37,070 nt of DNA, taken from the NCBI GenBank assembly GCA_019417125.1, contig DXVZ01000113.1, positions 518 through 37,587 of the forward strand, given 5' to 3'. The notes under the pieces are model-generated. The model saw only the letters and a list, made by a program, of their open reading frames with translations. It did no database searches and was not told the origin of the DNA. Source of the stretch: Phascolarctobacterium sp. Lineage in GTDB: Bacteria > Bacillota > Negativicutes > Acidaminococcales > Acidaminococcaceae. Both the position numbers and the translations under genes were made by a program. Position 1 is the first letter of the stretch. Each line of letters opens with the position of its first letter. Below, piece after piece: positions 15,697 through 24,678 of this stretch.

Positions 15697-17127
15697 TTAC
15701 TGGTTCAGCTGTTCCGTTAAAAAAACAATGGCTTTTTCCACAGAAGGGTCTTTTTTACGCTGCGCATTAATTTTGTCATAAGCATGGATAACGGTGCTGT
15801 GGTCGCGCCCGCCGTAAATTTCGCCGATGCGGGGATAGGATAAATCTATCAGCTCGCGGCAGAGGTACATGGCAATGTGCCTGGCCGTAGCAATGCTTTG
15901 CGTGCGTTTTTTTGTAAATAGCTCTTCCGGCTTAATTTTAAAATAAGCGGCTGTTGCTTCGTTGATGGCTTCGTAGGTAATTTGCCTGCTCTGCACGGTT
16001 GCGCCCATTTCGTCGAGAATGTTTTTGGCAAGTTCGATGGTAATAGGCATATTCATTAATCCTGCGTAAGCTACTATTTTGGTATAAGCACCTTCAATTT
16101 CCCTAATGTTGGTAGTGATACTGGAAGCAACCAGCGTAATAACGTCATGGGGAATTTCAATGCCTTCCAGTTCCGCTTTTTTGCGCAGAATGGCAATGCG
16201 TGTTTCCAGGTCCGGAGATTGTATATCAGCCATTAGGCCGCATTCAAAGCGTGAACGCAGGCGGTCCTCAATATTTTTGATATGTTTTGGTAGCCTGTCG
16301 CTGGAAATAATAATCTGTTTATTTTCTTCGTATAATGCGTTAAATGTATGGAAAAATTCTTCCAGTGTACGCTCGCGTTTTTCTAAAAACTGAATATCGT
16401 CGATAATTAGGCAGTCTATTTTGCGGTATTTATTTTTAAAATTTTCCATCGTCCTTTTTTCAATGGAAGTAACGATTTCGTTCAGAAATTTTTCGCTGGA
16501 GATATAAAGTACTTTGGCGTCGGGCTTATTTTTCTTAATCTGGTTGCCGATGGCATGCATTAAATGCGTTTTGCCAAGGCCGACGCCGCCGTAGATAAAC
16601 AGCGGGTTATAGGCAATTCCCGGTTTAGCGGCTACCGCTTGGGCGGCTGCATAGGCAAAACGGTTGGAATTGCCGATAACAAAAGTATCAAAAGTATATT
16701 TTACGTTTAAATTGCTGGGAAATTGTTCTTCAAACAGAACCGGCTGCACATAGCTGTTGGTAAATTCAACGGGCTTGGCAGGAGGAGTTTGTTCCTGTTT
16801 TAAAGGCGCTGGCTGCTGCTGCGGTATTTTCGGAGCTTCTTTGTGCGGTTCCGTTTTTACCGGCGGTGCGGCAAAATCCAGGTTTTCTATCTGCAGGCTG
16901 AATTCCTGTCCGGTAATTTCCGCCAGCAGGTTTTCGATAATTGTTTTGTAGTTTTCTTCCAGCCATTTTTTTAAAAAATTATTGTTAACGCCGATTAAGA
17001 AAACAGAACCTGCTGCCGAAAGCGGTACTGCCGGGCTGATTATCGTATTATAAACTGTTTCGCTGACGGAATTTTTCAGCCGTTGAAGCAGTTGTTCCCA
17101 TATTTCAGAAACATTATAGGAATTCAT
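15697..17127 (-). CDS. dnaA: Chromosomal replication initiator DnaA
   Basis: This 476-residue initiator has all four domains: an N-terminal helicase/SirA-interaction domain (1-80), and a proline/glutamine-rich linker (about 88-125). The AAA+ core follows, with Walker A GGVGLGKT (180-187) and Walker B LIIDDIQFL. The C-terminal DNA-binding helix-turn-helix carries the DnaA signature around GRDHSTVIHAYDKI. The ATG at 17125-17127 has an AAAGGA site nine bases upstream and a good promoter at 17197-17225. It is divergent from rpmH, and the DnaA boxes lie just after its stop codon. Confidence 0.98.
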   Translation of the reverse strand: MNSYNVSEIWEQLLQRLKNSVSETVYNTIISPAVPLSAAGSVFLIGVNNNFLKKWLEENYKTIIENLLAEITGQEFSLQIENLDFAAPPVKTEPHKEAPKIPQQQPAPLKQEQTPPAKPVEFTNSYVQPVLFEEQFPSNLNVKYTFDTFVIGNSNRFAYAAAQAVAAKPGIAYNPLFIYGGVGLGKTHLMHAIGNQIKKNKPDAKVLYISSEKFLNEIVTSIEKRTMENFKNKYRKIDCLIIDDIQFLEKRERTLEEFFHTFNALYEENKQIIISSDRLPKHIKNIEDRLRSRFECGLMADIQSPDLETRIAILRKKAELEGIEIPHDVITLVASSITTNIREIEGAYTKIVAYAGLMNMPITIELAKNILDEMGATVQSRQITYEAINEATAAYFKIKPEELFTKKRTQSIATARHIAMYLCRELIDLSYPRIGEIYGGRDHSTVIHAYDKINAQRKKDPSVEKAIVFLTEQLNQ

Positions 17128-17196
17128 TATTAGTAGTCCTTTCCAAAATAAAATGATTTTATAAGCTGCTTATTTTTGCGTTATGTCTATCACTTT

Positions 17197-17225
17197 ATTT
17201 TAACAAAATTGGCGTTTATTATCAA
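17197..17225 (-). promoter_or_regulatory. dnaA promoter
   Basis: Minus-strand TTGATA (17220-17225) and TAAAAT (17197-17202) are 17 bases apart and lie about 70 bases before the dnaA ATG. No strong DnaA box overlaps it. Confidence 0.7.
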
Positions 17226-17314
17226 TTCCTTTGTTTTTTTCATAAATTTTGCATATAAAGGCTGTGTAAAGCGCAAATTTCTTAAAAAACTTTATTTTAA
17301 CGTATTCTTTATTC

Positions 17315-17343
17315 TTGACACTTAACCGAGTATCTAATATAAT
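17315..17343 (+). promoter_or_regulatory. rpmH promoter, full consensus
   Basis: TTGACA (17315-17320), a 17-base spacer and TATAAT (17338-17343) match the sigma-A consensus perfectly, as expected for a ribosomal-protein gene. The rpmH ATG is 70 bases downstream behind AAGGAGG. Confidence 0.9.
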
Positions 17344-17413
17344 TTTATCAGCTATCAATTCAATTAAAATAGAGAATTTGATAAAACCGTTAATAGTAAG
17401 GAGGTAACAGTTC

Positions 17414-17548
17414 ATGAAGCGTACTTTTCAACCGAATAACCTTAGAAGGAAAAGAACCCATGGTTTCAGAGAAAGAATGAAAACTTTGGGCGGGCGTCAG
17501 GTTTTAAAAAGAAGACGTGCAAGAGGCAGAAAGAAATTGTCTGCATAA
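17414..17548 (+). CDS. rpmH: 50S ribosomal protein bL34
   Basis: This 44-residue, arginine- and lysine-rich protein starts MKRTFQPNNLRRKRTHGFRE and ends GRKKLSA, the invariant bL34 pattern. It is short but complete, with a strong AAGGAGGT site before the ATG and a consensus promoter. It is the first gene of the classic rpmH-rnpA-yidD-yidC-jag run, divergent from dnaA. Confidence 0.98.
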   Translation: MKRTFQPNNLRRKRTHGFRERMKTLGGRQVLKRRRARGRKKLSA

Positions 17549-17554
17549 TATTAT

Positions 17555-17583
17555 AAATAGGCCGCTCAAACGGCCTATTTTTT
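17555..17583 (+). terminator. Terminator or attenuator between rpmH and rnpA
   Basis: A perfect 10-bp stem (17555-17564 and 17571-17580, loop CTCAAA) is followed by T residues. rnpA starts only about 20 bases later without a visible promoter. Partial read-through probably sets a high L34 to RNase P protein ratio. Confidence 0.85.
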
Positions 17584-17601
17584 CAATGCGGGCAGGTGTG
17601 T

Positions 17602-17970
17602 ATGCATAATTTGAAAACAGACAGTGATTTTTCTTTTAAAAAAGAAAACAGAATTAAATCGAAAAATGCTTTTCAGACTGTTTATAAGACAGGCCGCTCG
17701 GTAGTTGATTCGATGTCTGTCATGTATGTGTTGGCAAATGATGAAAAAAAGATAAAAATCGGTTTTGCCGTCGGCAAAAAGCTGGGCAGTGCCGTTGTAC
17801 GCAACCGCGTTAAACGCTTAATGCGCGAGGTGTTCCGTCACAGGCGCGGCGAGCTGAAAGATTCGGTCCATATTATTTGGGTAGCCCGCAAAAAACTGAT
17901 TGCCGCCGATATTTATACTTACGATAGGATTTTTATGCGTCTTGCCAAAAGGGCAGGGATATTAAAGTAA
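17602..17970 (+). CDS. rnpA: Ribonuclease P protein component
   Basis: This protein of about 122 residues is the protein subunit of RNase P, which helps the catalytic RNA trim tRNA 5' ends. The RNR signature is present as GKKLGSAVVRNRVKRLMRE, and the N-terminal KKENRIKSKNAFQTVYKTGRS is typical. I favour ATG 17602, five bases after AGG; an in-frame GTG at 17596 is possible. It follows rpmH through a leaky terminator. Confidence 0.95.
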   Translation: MHNLKTDSDFSFKKENRIKSKNAFQTVYKTGRSVVDSMSVMYVLANDEKKIKIGFAVGKKLGSAVVRNRVKRLMREVFRHRRGELKDSVHIIWVARKKLIAADIYTYDRIFMRLAKRAGILK

Positions 17971-17980
17971 AGGTGAGAGT

Positions 17981-18190
17981 ATGAAAACGGTTATTATTTT
18001 GTTAATCCGTTTTTATCAGATATTTATTTCGCCGATGTTCCCGCCGCGCTGCCGTTTTTATCCGACCTGCTCCCAGTATGCTCTGGAAGCGGTGCAGAAA
18101 AAAGGCGCCGTTAAGGGAAGCTGGATGGCGCTGAAGCGTATTTTGAAATGCCATCCGTTTCATCCGGGAGGCTATGACCCGGTTGATTAA
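17981..18190 (+). CDS. yidD: Membrane protein insertion efficiency factor YidD
   Basis: This 69-residue protein has the YidD signature: FYQIFISPMFPPRCRFYPTCS and the HPFHPGGYDPVD end. The family has a membrane-associated N-terminal helix and assists YidC-mediated insertion. An AAAGGTGAG site precedes the ATG, and the gap to rnpA is 10 bases. Confidence 0.96.
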   Translation: MKTVIILLIRFYQIFISPMFPPRCRFYPTCSQYALEAVQKKGAVKGSWMALKRILKCHPFHPGGYDPVD

Positions 18191-18242
18191 ATTTGAAACC
18201 CATGTATTTTAATACATATACCAAACCAGGGAGTTGAAAAAT

Positions 18243-18905
18243 TTGGATTTTTTAAGCAGCATTGTACAGGAAGCTATTACGATTCTTTATAATATCAGTG
18301 CGTCTTTTGGCTTTGCCAACTACGGCTTTGCCATTATTTTGTTAACTGTAATCGTTAAGCTGGCAACTTATCCGCTTACCAAAAAGCAGATTCAGTCCAT
18401 GAAGGCTATGCAGCGCCTGCAGCCGAAGATGAAAGCTATTCAGGAAAAATATAAGGGCGATAAAATGAAAGCAAACGAAGCTATGGCGCAATTGTATAAA
18501 TCTGAAGGCGTTAATCCTTTAGCCGGCTGCCTGCCGCTTTTAATTCAGATGCCGATACTTATCGGTATTTTCTATGGCATCCGCGATTTCCAGTATGCTG
18601 GTTCCCCTTTGTTTATGGGTCTTGATATTTCCAGAAGCCTGAGCGAATTTATGTCTGCCGGCGGACCGGAAATGTATGCTTATGCTGTTTTGCCTGTTTT
18701 ATCTGCACTGACTACTTTTATTCAGTCTAAAATGACGATGCCGGATACTTCCACTACACAGAACCAGGTTATGCTGTACGGTATGCCGCTGTTCATCGGT
18801 TATATCAGCATCAGCTTCCCAACAGGACTTGTGCTGTACTGGGTAGTAATGAATATTATGCAGATTGGCCAGCAGCTGTTTATGGAACGCGGACAAAAGA
18901 AGTAA
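18243..18905 (+). CDS. yidC: Membrane protein insertase YidC/Oxa1
   Basis: This insertase of about 220 residues has five hydrophobic segments. The conserved block KLATYPLTKKQIQSMKAMQRLQPKMKAIQ-type motif starts near residue 40, followed by the VNPLAGCLPLLIQMP motif. The groove position that is arginine in E. coli YidC (Arg366) is lysine here (VKLATYPLT), which keeps the positive charge. There is no large periplasmic domain and no lipobox, and the protein is short. I choose TTG 18243-18245 because AGGGAG (18228-18233) lies nine bases before it; another in-frame TTG at 18234 abuts the site. It belongs to the rnpA-yidD-jag transcript. Confidence 0.94.
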   Translation: MDFLSSIVQEAITILYNISASFGFANYGFAIILLTVIVKLATYPLTKKQIQSMKAMQRLQPKMKAIQEKYKGDKMKANEAMAQLYKSEGVNPLAGCLPLLIQMPILIGIFYGIRDFQYAGSPLFMGLDISRSLSEFMSAGGPEMYAYAVLPVLSALTTFIQSKMTMPDTSTTQNQVMLYGMPLFIGYISISFPTGLVLYWVVMNIMQIGQQLFMERGQKK

Positions 18906-18920
18906 AGGGAGATTTTTAAG

Positions 18921-19694
18921 ATGGATTTTATTGAAAAGACCGGTAAAACCGTAGAAGATGCTTTAAATGACGCTTTGGCAGAATTAAAAACTACTGCCGA
19001 TAAGGTTAATGTTGAAGTTATAGAAGAAGCTAAAAACGGTATTTTTGGTTTATTTGCCAAAAAAGCCAAAATTAGGGTTACTTTAAAAGATGCTGCCGAA
19101 AAAATTGGCGATATTGTTAATGAAACCGTAGACAGCATTAAAGAAGATTATAAAGAAGGCAAGCAGGAAGCAGCTGCGGCCCGTGAAAGCATTAAAAGGG
19201 AAGAAACAAGGCCTGTTGTGCGCGAGCATGTTATTGAAGATGCCGCTGTTGACGCAGCCAAAGAATTTTTGCAGAAAATTTTTAATGCCATGCGCATTGA
19301 AGTGGTGATGGAAAAGTTCATTAATAAAAATGAAGGCGTAGTTACCTTTAAGCTGCACGGTTCCGATATGGGCATTTTGATTGGCAAACATGGACAGACA
19401 CTGGATTCGCTGCAATATCTTACTAACCTTGTTGCTAATAAAAATTCGGCAGAGCGCATCAGAATCGTTATTGATATTGAAGATTACCGCGAACGCCGCG
19501 TTGAAACTTTAAACCGTTTGGCGCTTCGCCTTGCCGATAAAGTAAAACGCACCGGCGAACGTGTTGTACTGGAGCCGATGAATCCTCATGAAAGAAAAAT
19601 TATTCATGTAGCATTACAAAACGACCGCCGTATTACTACGCTCAGCGAAGGTGAAGAACCTTACCGCCGCGTAGTAATCGAGTTAAAAAAATAA
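18921..19694 (+). CDS. jag: KH/R3H RNA-binding protein Jag (KhpB)
   Basis: This 257-residue protein has the Jag_N domain (about 1-50), an acidic and lysine-rich linker, a KH domain with GILIGKHGQTLDSLQYL, and a C-terminal R3H domain (ERKIIHVAL followed by GEEPYRRVVI). It binds RNA and in Bacillota affects cell elongation and division. It is the last gene of the rpmH run: a terminator lies 13 bases downstream. Confidence 0.95.
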   Translation: MDFIEKTGKTVEDALNDALAELKTTADKVNVEVIEEAKNGIFGLFAKKAKIRVTLKDAAEKIGDIVNETVDSIKEDYKEGKQEAAAARESIKREETRPVVREHVIEDAAVDAAKEFLQKIFNAMRIEVVMEKFINKNEGVVTFKLHGSDMGILIGKHGQTLDSLQYLTNLVANKNSAERIRIVIDIEDYRERRVETLNRLALRLADKVKRTGERVVLEPMNPHERKIIHVALQNDRRITTLSEGEEPYRRVVIELKK

Positions 19695-19707
19695 TTTTCT
19701 TAATTTT

Positions 19708-19735
19708 AAACCCAGTCGTTTGTACTGGGTTTTTC
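19708..19735 (+). terminator. Terminator after jag
   Basis: A 9-bp perfect stem (19708-19716 and 19724-19732) with a seven-base loop is followed by a T run. It separates the rpmH-jag transcript from mnmE. Confidence 0.85.
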
Positions 19736-19751
19736 TTTTGGAGAAGCGATT

Positions 19752-21155
19752 ATGAAAAATAATACTTTAAAAGATTATCAGGAAGAAACAATCAGTGCCG
19801 TCTGCACGGCAATGGGCGAGGGAGCGGTAGGCATTATCCGCATCAGCGGCGAAAAAGCGCTTGCGGTTGGCGAGCAGCTTTTTAAGGCGGCGTCCGGCAA
19901 AAAGCTGGCTGCTTACCCTGTTAATACGCTTGTTTATGGGCATGTGTATGATACTGACGGCAGTGTTGTAGATGAAGTAATGGCTGTTTATATGCGTGCG
20001 CCGCATTCGTATACCGCCGAAGACGTTGTGGAAATCCAGTGCCATGGCGGTGTGCGTTCGCTGCAAAAAATTTTATCGCTTAGTTATGGCGCAGGTGCGC
20101 GCCCTGCTGAACCTGGCGAATTTACCAAGCGTGCATTTTTAAATGGACGTATTGATTTGGTGCAGGCAGAAGCGGTAATGGATATTATCAAATCCCGCAG
20201 CGACGCGGCTTTAAAGGTTGCCGTGCGCCAGCAGGAAGGGCAGCTTTCCGCGCAGGTACGTAATTTAAGAAAAGAGCTGCTGGATGTAATTGTTAATTTG
20301 GAAGCGGTTATAGATTATCCCGAGGACGATATTGAGGAAGTTACGTTTGCCAATGTTTTAAAAACTGTCGGCAATACGGCTGACGGTGTAAATAAGCTTT
20401 TGGAAAACGCCCACACCGGCAGAATTTTGCGCGAAGGCTTAAAAGTGGCAATTATCGGCAAGCCTAACGTCGGTAAATCGAGCTTTTTAAATTTTCTGCT
20501 GAAAGAGGACAGGGCGATTGTGTCGGAATTTGCCGGTACAACACGCGACGTTATTGAAGAACAGTTTTTGCTTGGCGGCATACCGATTGTGCTTGCCGAT
20601 ACGGCAGGTATACGCGAAACGGAGGACTATGTGGAGCGCATCGGTGTAGAAAAAAGCCGCCGCATTTTAAGCGAAGCGGAGCTTGCTATTGTGGTATTAG
20701 ATGGTTCTCAGCCGCTGACGGAGGAAGATTTGGAAATACTGCCGTTAGTTAAAGGTCGCCAGTATGTTATAATAATAAATAAGAGCGATTTAGGCAGCGC
20801 CGCTGTAAAACAAAGCCTGCCGGGCGAATTTAAAAATGCGCCGGTTATCGAGCTTTCGGCAAAAACTGGCGAGGGCTTTGACGCCTTTACCGGCTGGCTG
20901 CAGCAGTTTGTTTACGGTAACGACAGGCATTTGGGTGACGGCGTTTATGTGCAGAACGCACGCCACGAGCGTTTGCTGAAAGCCGCATTGGAAAGTATGA
21001 ATGACGCGCTGGCAGCGGCGCAAAGCCAGCTGCCGTATGATTGCATTATGATTGATTTGCGCAACGCTGCTGGTTTTCTTGGCGAGATAACGGGCGACAC
21101 CGTGCGCGATGAAATTATCAACGAAATCTTTTCTAAATTCTGTATCGGTAAATAA
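19752..21155 (+). CDS. mnmE: tRNA modification GTPase MnmE
   Basis: This 467-residue GTPase works with MnmG to build the cmnm5 group on wobble uridine 34 of certain tRNAs. It has an N-terminal formyl-tetrahydrofolate-binding domain (ICR-type EGAVGIIRISG, HG-type CHGGVRS) and a central helical domain. The G domain shows GKPNVGKSS (about 234-242), AGTTRDV, DTAGIR and NKSD. The C-terminus is the invariant CIGK. GGAG lies eight bases before the ATG, and mnmG follows after 15 bases. Confidence 0.98.
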   Translation: MKNNTLKDYQEETISAVCTAMGEGAVGIIRISGEKALAVGEQLFKAASGKKLAAYPVNTLVYGHVYDTDGSVVDEVMAVYMRAPHSYTAEDVVEIQCHGGVRSLQKILSLSYGAGARPAEPGEFTKRAFLNGRIDLVQAEAVMDIIKSRSDAALKVAVRQQEGQLSAQVRNLRKELLDVIVNLEAVIDYPEDDIEEVTFANVLKTVGNTADGVNKLLENAHTGRILREGLKVAIIGKPNVGKSSFLNFLLKEDRAIVSEFAGTTRDVIEEQFLLGGIPIVLADTAGIRETEDYVERIGVEKSRRILSEAELAIVVLDGSQPLTEEDLEILPLVKGRQYVIIINKSDLGSAAVKQSLPGEFKNAPVIELSAKTGEGFDAFTGWLQQFVYGNDRHLGDGVYVQNARHERLLKAALESMNDALAAAQSQLPYDCIMIDLRNAAGFLGEITGDTVRDEIINEIFSKFCIGK

Positions 21156-21170
21156 TTTGCGGGTGAAAAT

Positions 21171-23054
21171 ATGTATATTACTGACAGTTATGACGTTATT
21201 GTTGTAGGGGCGGGGCATGCCGGCGTTGAAGCTGCACTGGCAGCGGCACGTTTGGGCGGCAAAACGCTTTTGGCAACGCTTTCTATGGATAATATTGCTT
21301 TAATGCCGTGCAACCCTTCGGTTGGCGGTCCGGCGAAAGGGCATTTGGTGCGTGAGATTGACGCTTTGGGCGGTGAAATGGGCATTGCCGCCGATAAGGC
21401 GTGCATTCAGATGCGCCTGCTGAATACTGGTAAGGGTTATGCGGTACAGGCACTGCGTGCGCAGGAGGATAAGCCTTTTTACCACACTATTATGAAACAG
21501 ACAGTGGAAAACCAGGAACACCTTGATGTTAAGCAGCTGATGATTGATAAGCTGCTGGTTGAAAACGGCGAAGTAGTTGGCGTGGAAGCAGAAACCGGTG
21601 AGGTATTTGAAGCAAAATGCGTTATTTTGGCAACAGGTACTTATCTGCGTGCCCGTATTGTGTATGGGCAGGTTAATTATGAATCGGGACCGAACGGACT
21701 GCGCAGTGCTAATAAGCTTTCGCAGTCGCTTTTGGAAAACGGCTTGGAGCTTATGCGTTTTAAAACCGGTACGCCGGCGCGTATTGATGCACGCAGCCTT
21801 GATTACAGCAAAATGGAAATCCAAAACGGCGACAGCAAGCTGCGTAATTTTTCGTTTATCAGTGATATTACGGAACGCAGCCAGGTACCATGCTGGCTTA
21901 CTTATACCAACGAGAAAACACATAAAATTATTCGCGATAATCTGCATTTATCTGGTATGTTTAACGGTATGATTGAAGGCGTGGGGCCGCGATACTGTCC
22001 TTCGATAGAATCTAAAATCGTGCGTTTTGCCAATAAAGAGCGCCACCAGCTGTTTATTGAACCGGAAGGGCTGCGCACTAACGAAATGTATGTGCAGGGT
22101 ATGTCCAGTTCGCTGCCGGCGGATGTACAGTTAAAATTTATGCAGACAATACCTGGTTTGGAAAACTGCCGTATGATGCGCGCTGGTTATGCTATTGATT
22201 ACGACTGTCTTGACCCATTACAGTTAAAAGCTTCGCTGGAACATAAAGGCATCAGCGGCTTGTTCTCGGCTGGGCAGTCCAACGGTACCAGCGGTTATGA
22301 AGAAGCGGCTGCCCAGGGTTTGATGGCAGGTATTAACGCCATGCGTAAAATCAACGGACAGGAAGCGTTTGTGCTGGGGAGAAATGATGCTTATATTGGT
22401 GTACTGATTGATGACCTTGTAACGAAAGGTACTAACGAACCGTATAGAATGATGACATCGCGTGCTGAATACCGGCTTTTGCTGCGCCAGGATAATGCTG
22501 ATTTGCGTTTGACGGAGAAGGGCAGGCAGATTGGCCTTGTTAACGATGAACGTTACGAAAAATTTACAGCCAAACGCAGCCAGCTGGAACGCATAATTCA
22601 TCAGCTTAGTACAACCAATGTTGCGCCGAATGCCGATAACGAGCAAAAAATGGCAAATATCGGCACTGCGCCAGTGCGGCCGGGCATGACGTTATTAGAC
22701 CTTTTACGCCGTGGAGAAGTTACTTATAAAAAATTAGCGGCAGAATTTGATTTGCCTGAACTGCCGGAGGTTGTTGCTGAACAGGCAGAAATTTTTGCTA
22801 AGTACGAAGGCTATATTAATAAACAAAAGCAGGAAGTAGAACGAGCCTTAAAACTGGAAAATAAGCTTATTCCGCAGGATATTAATTATCATGACATTAA
22901 AGAACTTTCTTCCGAAGCTGCTGAAAAACTTGATAAAATAAAACCTGTTTCGATTGGGCAGGCTTCGCGTATTTCTGGAGTTTCGCCGGCAGATATTAAT
23001 GTTTTGATGATTGTACTGGAAGTAAAGCGCCGCAAGGAGCAGGACGATGACTGA
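21171..23054 (+). CDS. mnmG: tRNA uridine-5-carboxymethylaminomethyl modification enzyme MnmG
   Basis: This 627-residue FAD enzyme is the partner of MnmE in wobble-uridine modification. It shows the FAD motif VVGAGHAGVEAALAAARLG (N-terminus), NPSVGGPAKGHL and the family block GYAIDYDCLDPLQLK. A C-terminal helical domain ends near GVSPADINVLMI. Length and motifs are those of the long GidA form. The last 8 bases overlap rsmG, which suggests translational coupling. Confidence 0.98.
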   Translation: MYITDSYDVIVVGAGHAGVEAALAAARLGGKTLLATLSMDNIALMPCNPSVGGPAKGHLVREIDALGGEMGIAADKACIQMRLLNTGKGYAVQALRAQEDKPFYHTIMKQTVENQEHLDVKQLMIDKLLVENGEVVGVEAETGEVFEAKCVILATGTYLRARIVYGQVNYESGPNGLRSANKLSQSLLENGLELMRFKTGTPARIDARSLDYSKMEIQNGDSKLRNFSFISDITERSQVPCWLTYTNEKTHKIIRDNLHLSGMFNGMIEGVGPRYCPSIESKIVRFANKERHQLFIEPEGLRTNEMYVQGMSSSLPADVQLKFMQTIPGLENCRMMRAGYAIDYDCLDPLQLKASLEHKGISGLFSAGQSNGTSGYEEAAAQGLMAGINAMRKINGQEAFVLGRNDAYIGVLIDDLVTKGTNEPYRMMTSRAEYRLLLRQDNADLRLTEKGRQIGLVNDERYEKFTAKRSQLERIIHQLSTTNVAPNADNEQKMANIGTAPVRPGMTLLDLLRRGEVTYKKLAAEFDLPELPEVVAEQAEIFAKYEGYINKQKQEVERALKLENKLIPQDINYHDIKELSSEAAEKLDKIKPVSIGQASRISGVSPADINVLMIVLEVKRRKEQDDD

Positions 23055-23763
23055 GTTTCAGAAAATACTTGATAATAGTGCCAGACAAGCCGGATTTAAT
23101 TTATCGGCTGCTCAGTTAGAGCAGTTTGACCTTTATTACCAAATGCTTGTTGAAACGAATAAAGTGATGAACCTTACCGCCCTTACTGAACCGCAGGACG
23201 TTGCGGTAAAGCACTTTGTTGATTCGCTGATGGCTTATGACGATTATTTCCCGGGCAAAGTTTTGGCGGACGTCGGCACGGGAGCGGGGTTTCCAGGTAT
23301 ACCGCTGAAAATTTACTGCCCTTCTTTAAAAGTAGTTTTAATTGATTCGCTTGCCAAGCGTTTGCACTTTTTGCAGCAGGTGATAGAGGCTTTAAAACTG
23401 GAAAACATCGAATGCGTGCATTTGCGTGCCGAAGATGCAGGAAAAAGCAAGCTGCACCGCGAAAAATATGATATCGTGACGGCACGTGCCGTTGCAAGGC
23501 TGTCGGTTTTATCGGAATACTGCTTGCCGCTTGTTAAAATAGGCGGTATGTTTGTTGCGTTAAAAGGCGCAAAATATAAAGAGGAAATTGAAGCTGCCGG
23601 TAAAGCGTTAAGCGTTTTGGGCGGTAAGCTGGTATCTGCCAGTAGGGTAGAGCTCCCCGGCCTTAACGATGGGCGCGCGGTAGTGAGCATCAAAAAAATT
23701 AAGCCTTCACCCAAGGCTTATCCGCGCAAAGCAGGCTTACCCGAAAAAAATCCTTTGGAATGA
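23047..23763 (+). CDS. rsmG: 16S rRNA (guanine527-N7)-methyltransferase RsmG
   Basis: This 238-residue methyltransferase is predicted to methylate G527 of 16S rRNA. The SAM-binding motif is VLADVGTGAGFPGIPLKI, and the family N-terminal MNLTAL pattern and the central TARAVARLSVL are present. The start ATG overlaps the mnmG end by 8 bases and has AAGGAG upstream. A near match to the Noc-binding sequence lies inside it at 23246-23259. Confidence 0.96.
   Translation: MTEFQKILDNSARQAGFNLSAAQLEQFDLYYQMLVETNKVMNLTALTEPQDVAVKHFVDSLMAYDDYFPGKVLADVGTGAGFPGIPLKIYCPSLKVVLIDSLAKRLHFLQQVIEALKLENIECVHLRAEDAGKSKLHREKYDIVTARAVARLSVLSEYCLPLVKIGGMFVALKGAKYKEEIEAAGKALSVLGGKLVSASRVELPGLNDGRAVVSIKKIKPSPKAYPRKAGLPEKNPLE
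23246..23259 (+). promoter_or_regulatory. Candidate Noc-binding site, 12 of 14 matches
   Basis: The site reads ATTTCCCGGGCAAA and lies inside rsmG, about 520 bases upstream of noc. The B. subtilis consensus is ATTTCCCGGGAAAT. It encodes part of DYFPGK, so the match could be incidental. Confidence 0.35.
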
Positions 23764-23775
23764 TGGAGGTTACCT

Positions 23776-24651
23776 ATGTTTGTTGAAGATGGTTTTAAAA
23801 TTTTACAGACAGAAAAGGAAAGCGGTTCGGTTATTAAATATTTCAGCAGTGAAATTAAAGTAACGCGCATACCTGTTGAAAAAATTATGCCTAACCCGTA
23901 TCAGCCTCGTAAGGATTTTGAGGAGGACGCTTTGGAAGATTTGGCGGCTTCTATTGCAGAATACGGCGTTTTGCAGCCCTTGCTTGTTGCCATGGGCAAT
24001 GACGGCAATTATATACTGATTGCCGGTGAACGGCGCTTGCGCGCTTCTAAAATGGCTGGTCTCAGCGATGTACCTGCTATCGTCAGTAATTATACAGACC
24101 AGCAGAGCGCGGAAATTGCTTTAATTGAAAATTTACAGCGTGCTGACCTGCACTTTTTGGAAGAAGCCGAAGGCTACGAAAAACTTATGACGCAGTTCAA
24201 CCTGACCCAGGAAGCTATGGCGCAGCGCGTAGGGAAGAAGCAGTCTACTATTGCCAATAAACTGCGTTTATTAAATTTATCTGCCGAAGTGCGCAACACT
24301 TTAAAAGAATCGCAGCTTACGGAAAGGCACGGCAGGGCGCTTTTAAAATTAAAAGATAAAGAACAGCAGAAACAGGTTTTAAAACTGATTATTAAAAACG
24401 GTTGGAATGTTAAACAGACTGATGATTATGTTGCTAAACTTTTAGCAGAGCAAACGCCAAAACCTAAAAAACGCCTGATTATTGTTAACGACGTAAGGGT
24501 TTATTTAAACAGCGTAAGGAAAATTATTAGCACCATTAACGATGCTGGGATTCCTGCACAGATTAAACAAGAAGTTGAAGGCGACGATGTTGTGGTAACT
24601 CTGCGCATTAAAAACACCAAAAAACCAAAAATTGCTGGCACAAAACAGTAA
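23776..24651 (+). CDS. noc: Nucleoid occlusion protein Noc (ParB family)
   Basis: This 291-residue ParB/Noc-family CTPase-clamp protein has an N-terminal CTP-binding core: PYQPRKDF, GERRLRA at 85-91 and ENLQRADLHFLEEA at 119-131. A helix-turn-helix follows (about 143-185), then a C-terminal dimer domain. It follows rsmG as noc does in B. subtilis. The four positions reported to switch ParB to Noc DNA specificity (R173Q, T179K, A184N, G201R in Caulobacter numbering) correspond here to Gln156, Lys162, Asn167 and Arg184, the Noc set. Noc blocks septum formation over DNA. The first 20 residues may be a membrane-targeting segment, but amphipathicity is not obvious. A second, canonical ParB lies downstream. 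Confidence 0.88.
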   Translation: MFVEDGFKILQTEKESGSVIKYFSSEIKVTRIPVEKIMPNPYQPRKDFEEDALEDLAASIAEYGVLQPLLVAMGNDGNYILIAGERRLRASKMAGLSDVPAIVSNYTDQQSAEIALIENLQRADLHFLEEAEGYEKLMTQFNLTQEAMAQRVGKKQSTIANKLRLLNLSAEVRNTLKESQLTERHGRALLKLKDKEQQKQVLKLIIKNGWNVKQTDDYVAKLLAEQTPKPKKRLIIVNDVRVYLNSVRKIISTINDAGIPAQIKQEVEGDDVVVTLRIKNTKKPKIAGTKQ

Positions 24652-24678
24652 TTGCGGATAATACTGTTGCTTACGTTT

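Noticed and set aside
17128..17413. A second DnaA-box cluster upstream of dnaA (bipartite origin)
   Set aside because: Only weak matches such as the complement of CTTTACACA occur, with two or more mismatches; not enough for a second origin part.
17200..17415. A 71-residue frame on the minus strand in the dnaA-rpmH gap
   Set aside because: It overlaps the rpmH promoter and leader, lacks a ribosome site, and its lysine- and isoleucine-rich content is typical of random AT-rich sequence.
18202..18217. ATGTATT/AATACAT inverted repeat between yidD and yidC as a terminator
   Set aside because: The stem is AT-only with a two-base loop and is not followed by a T run; the genes look cotranscribed.
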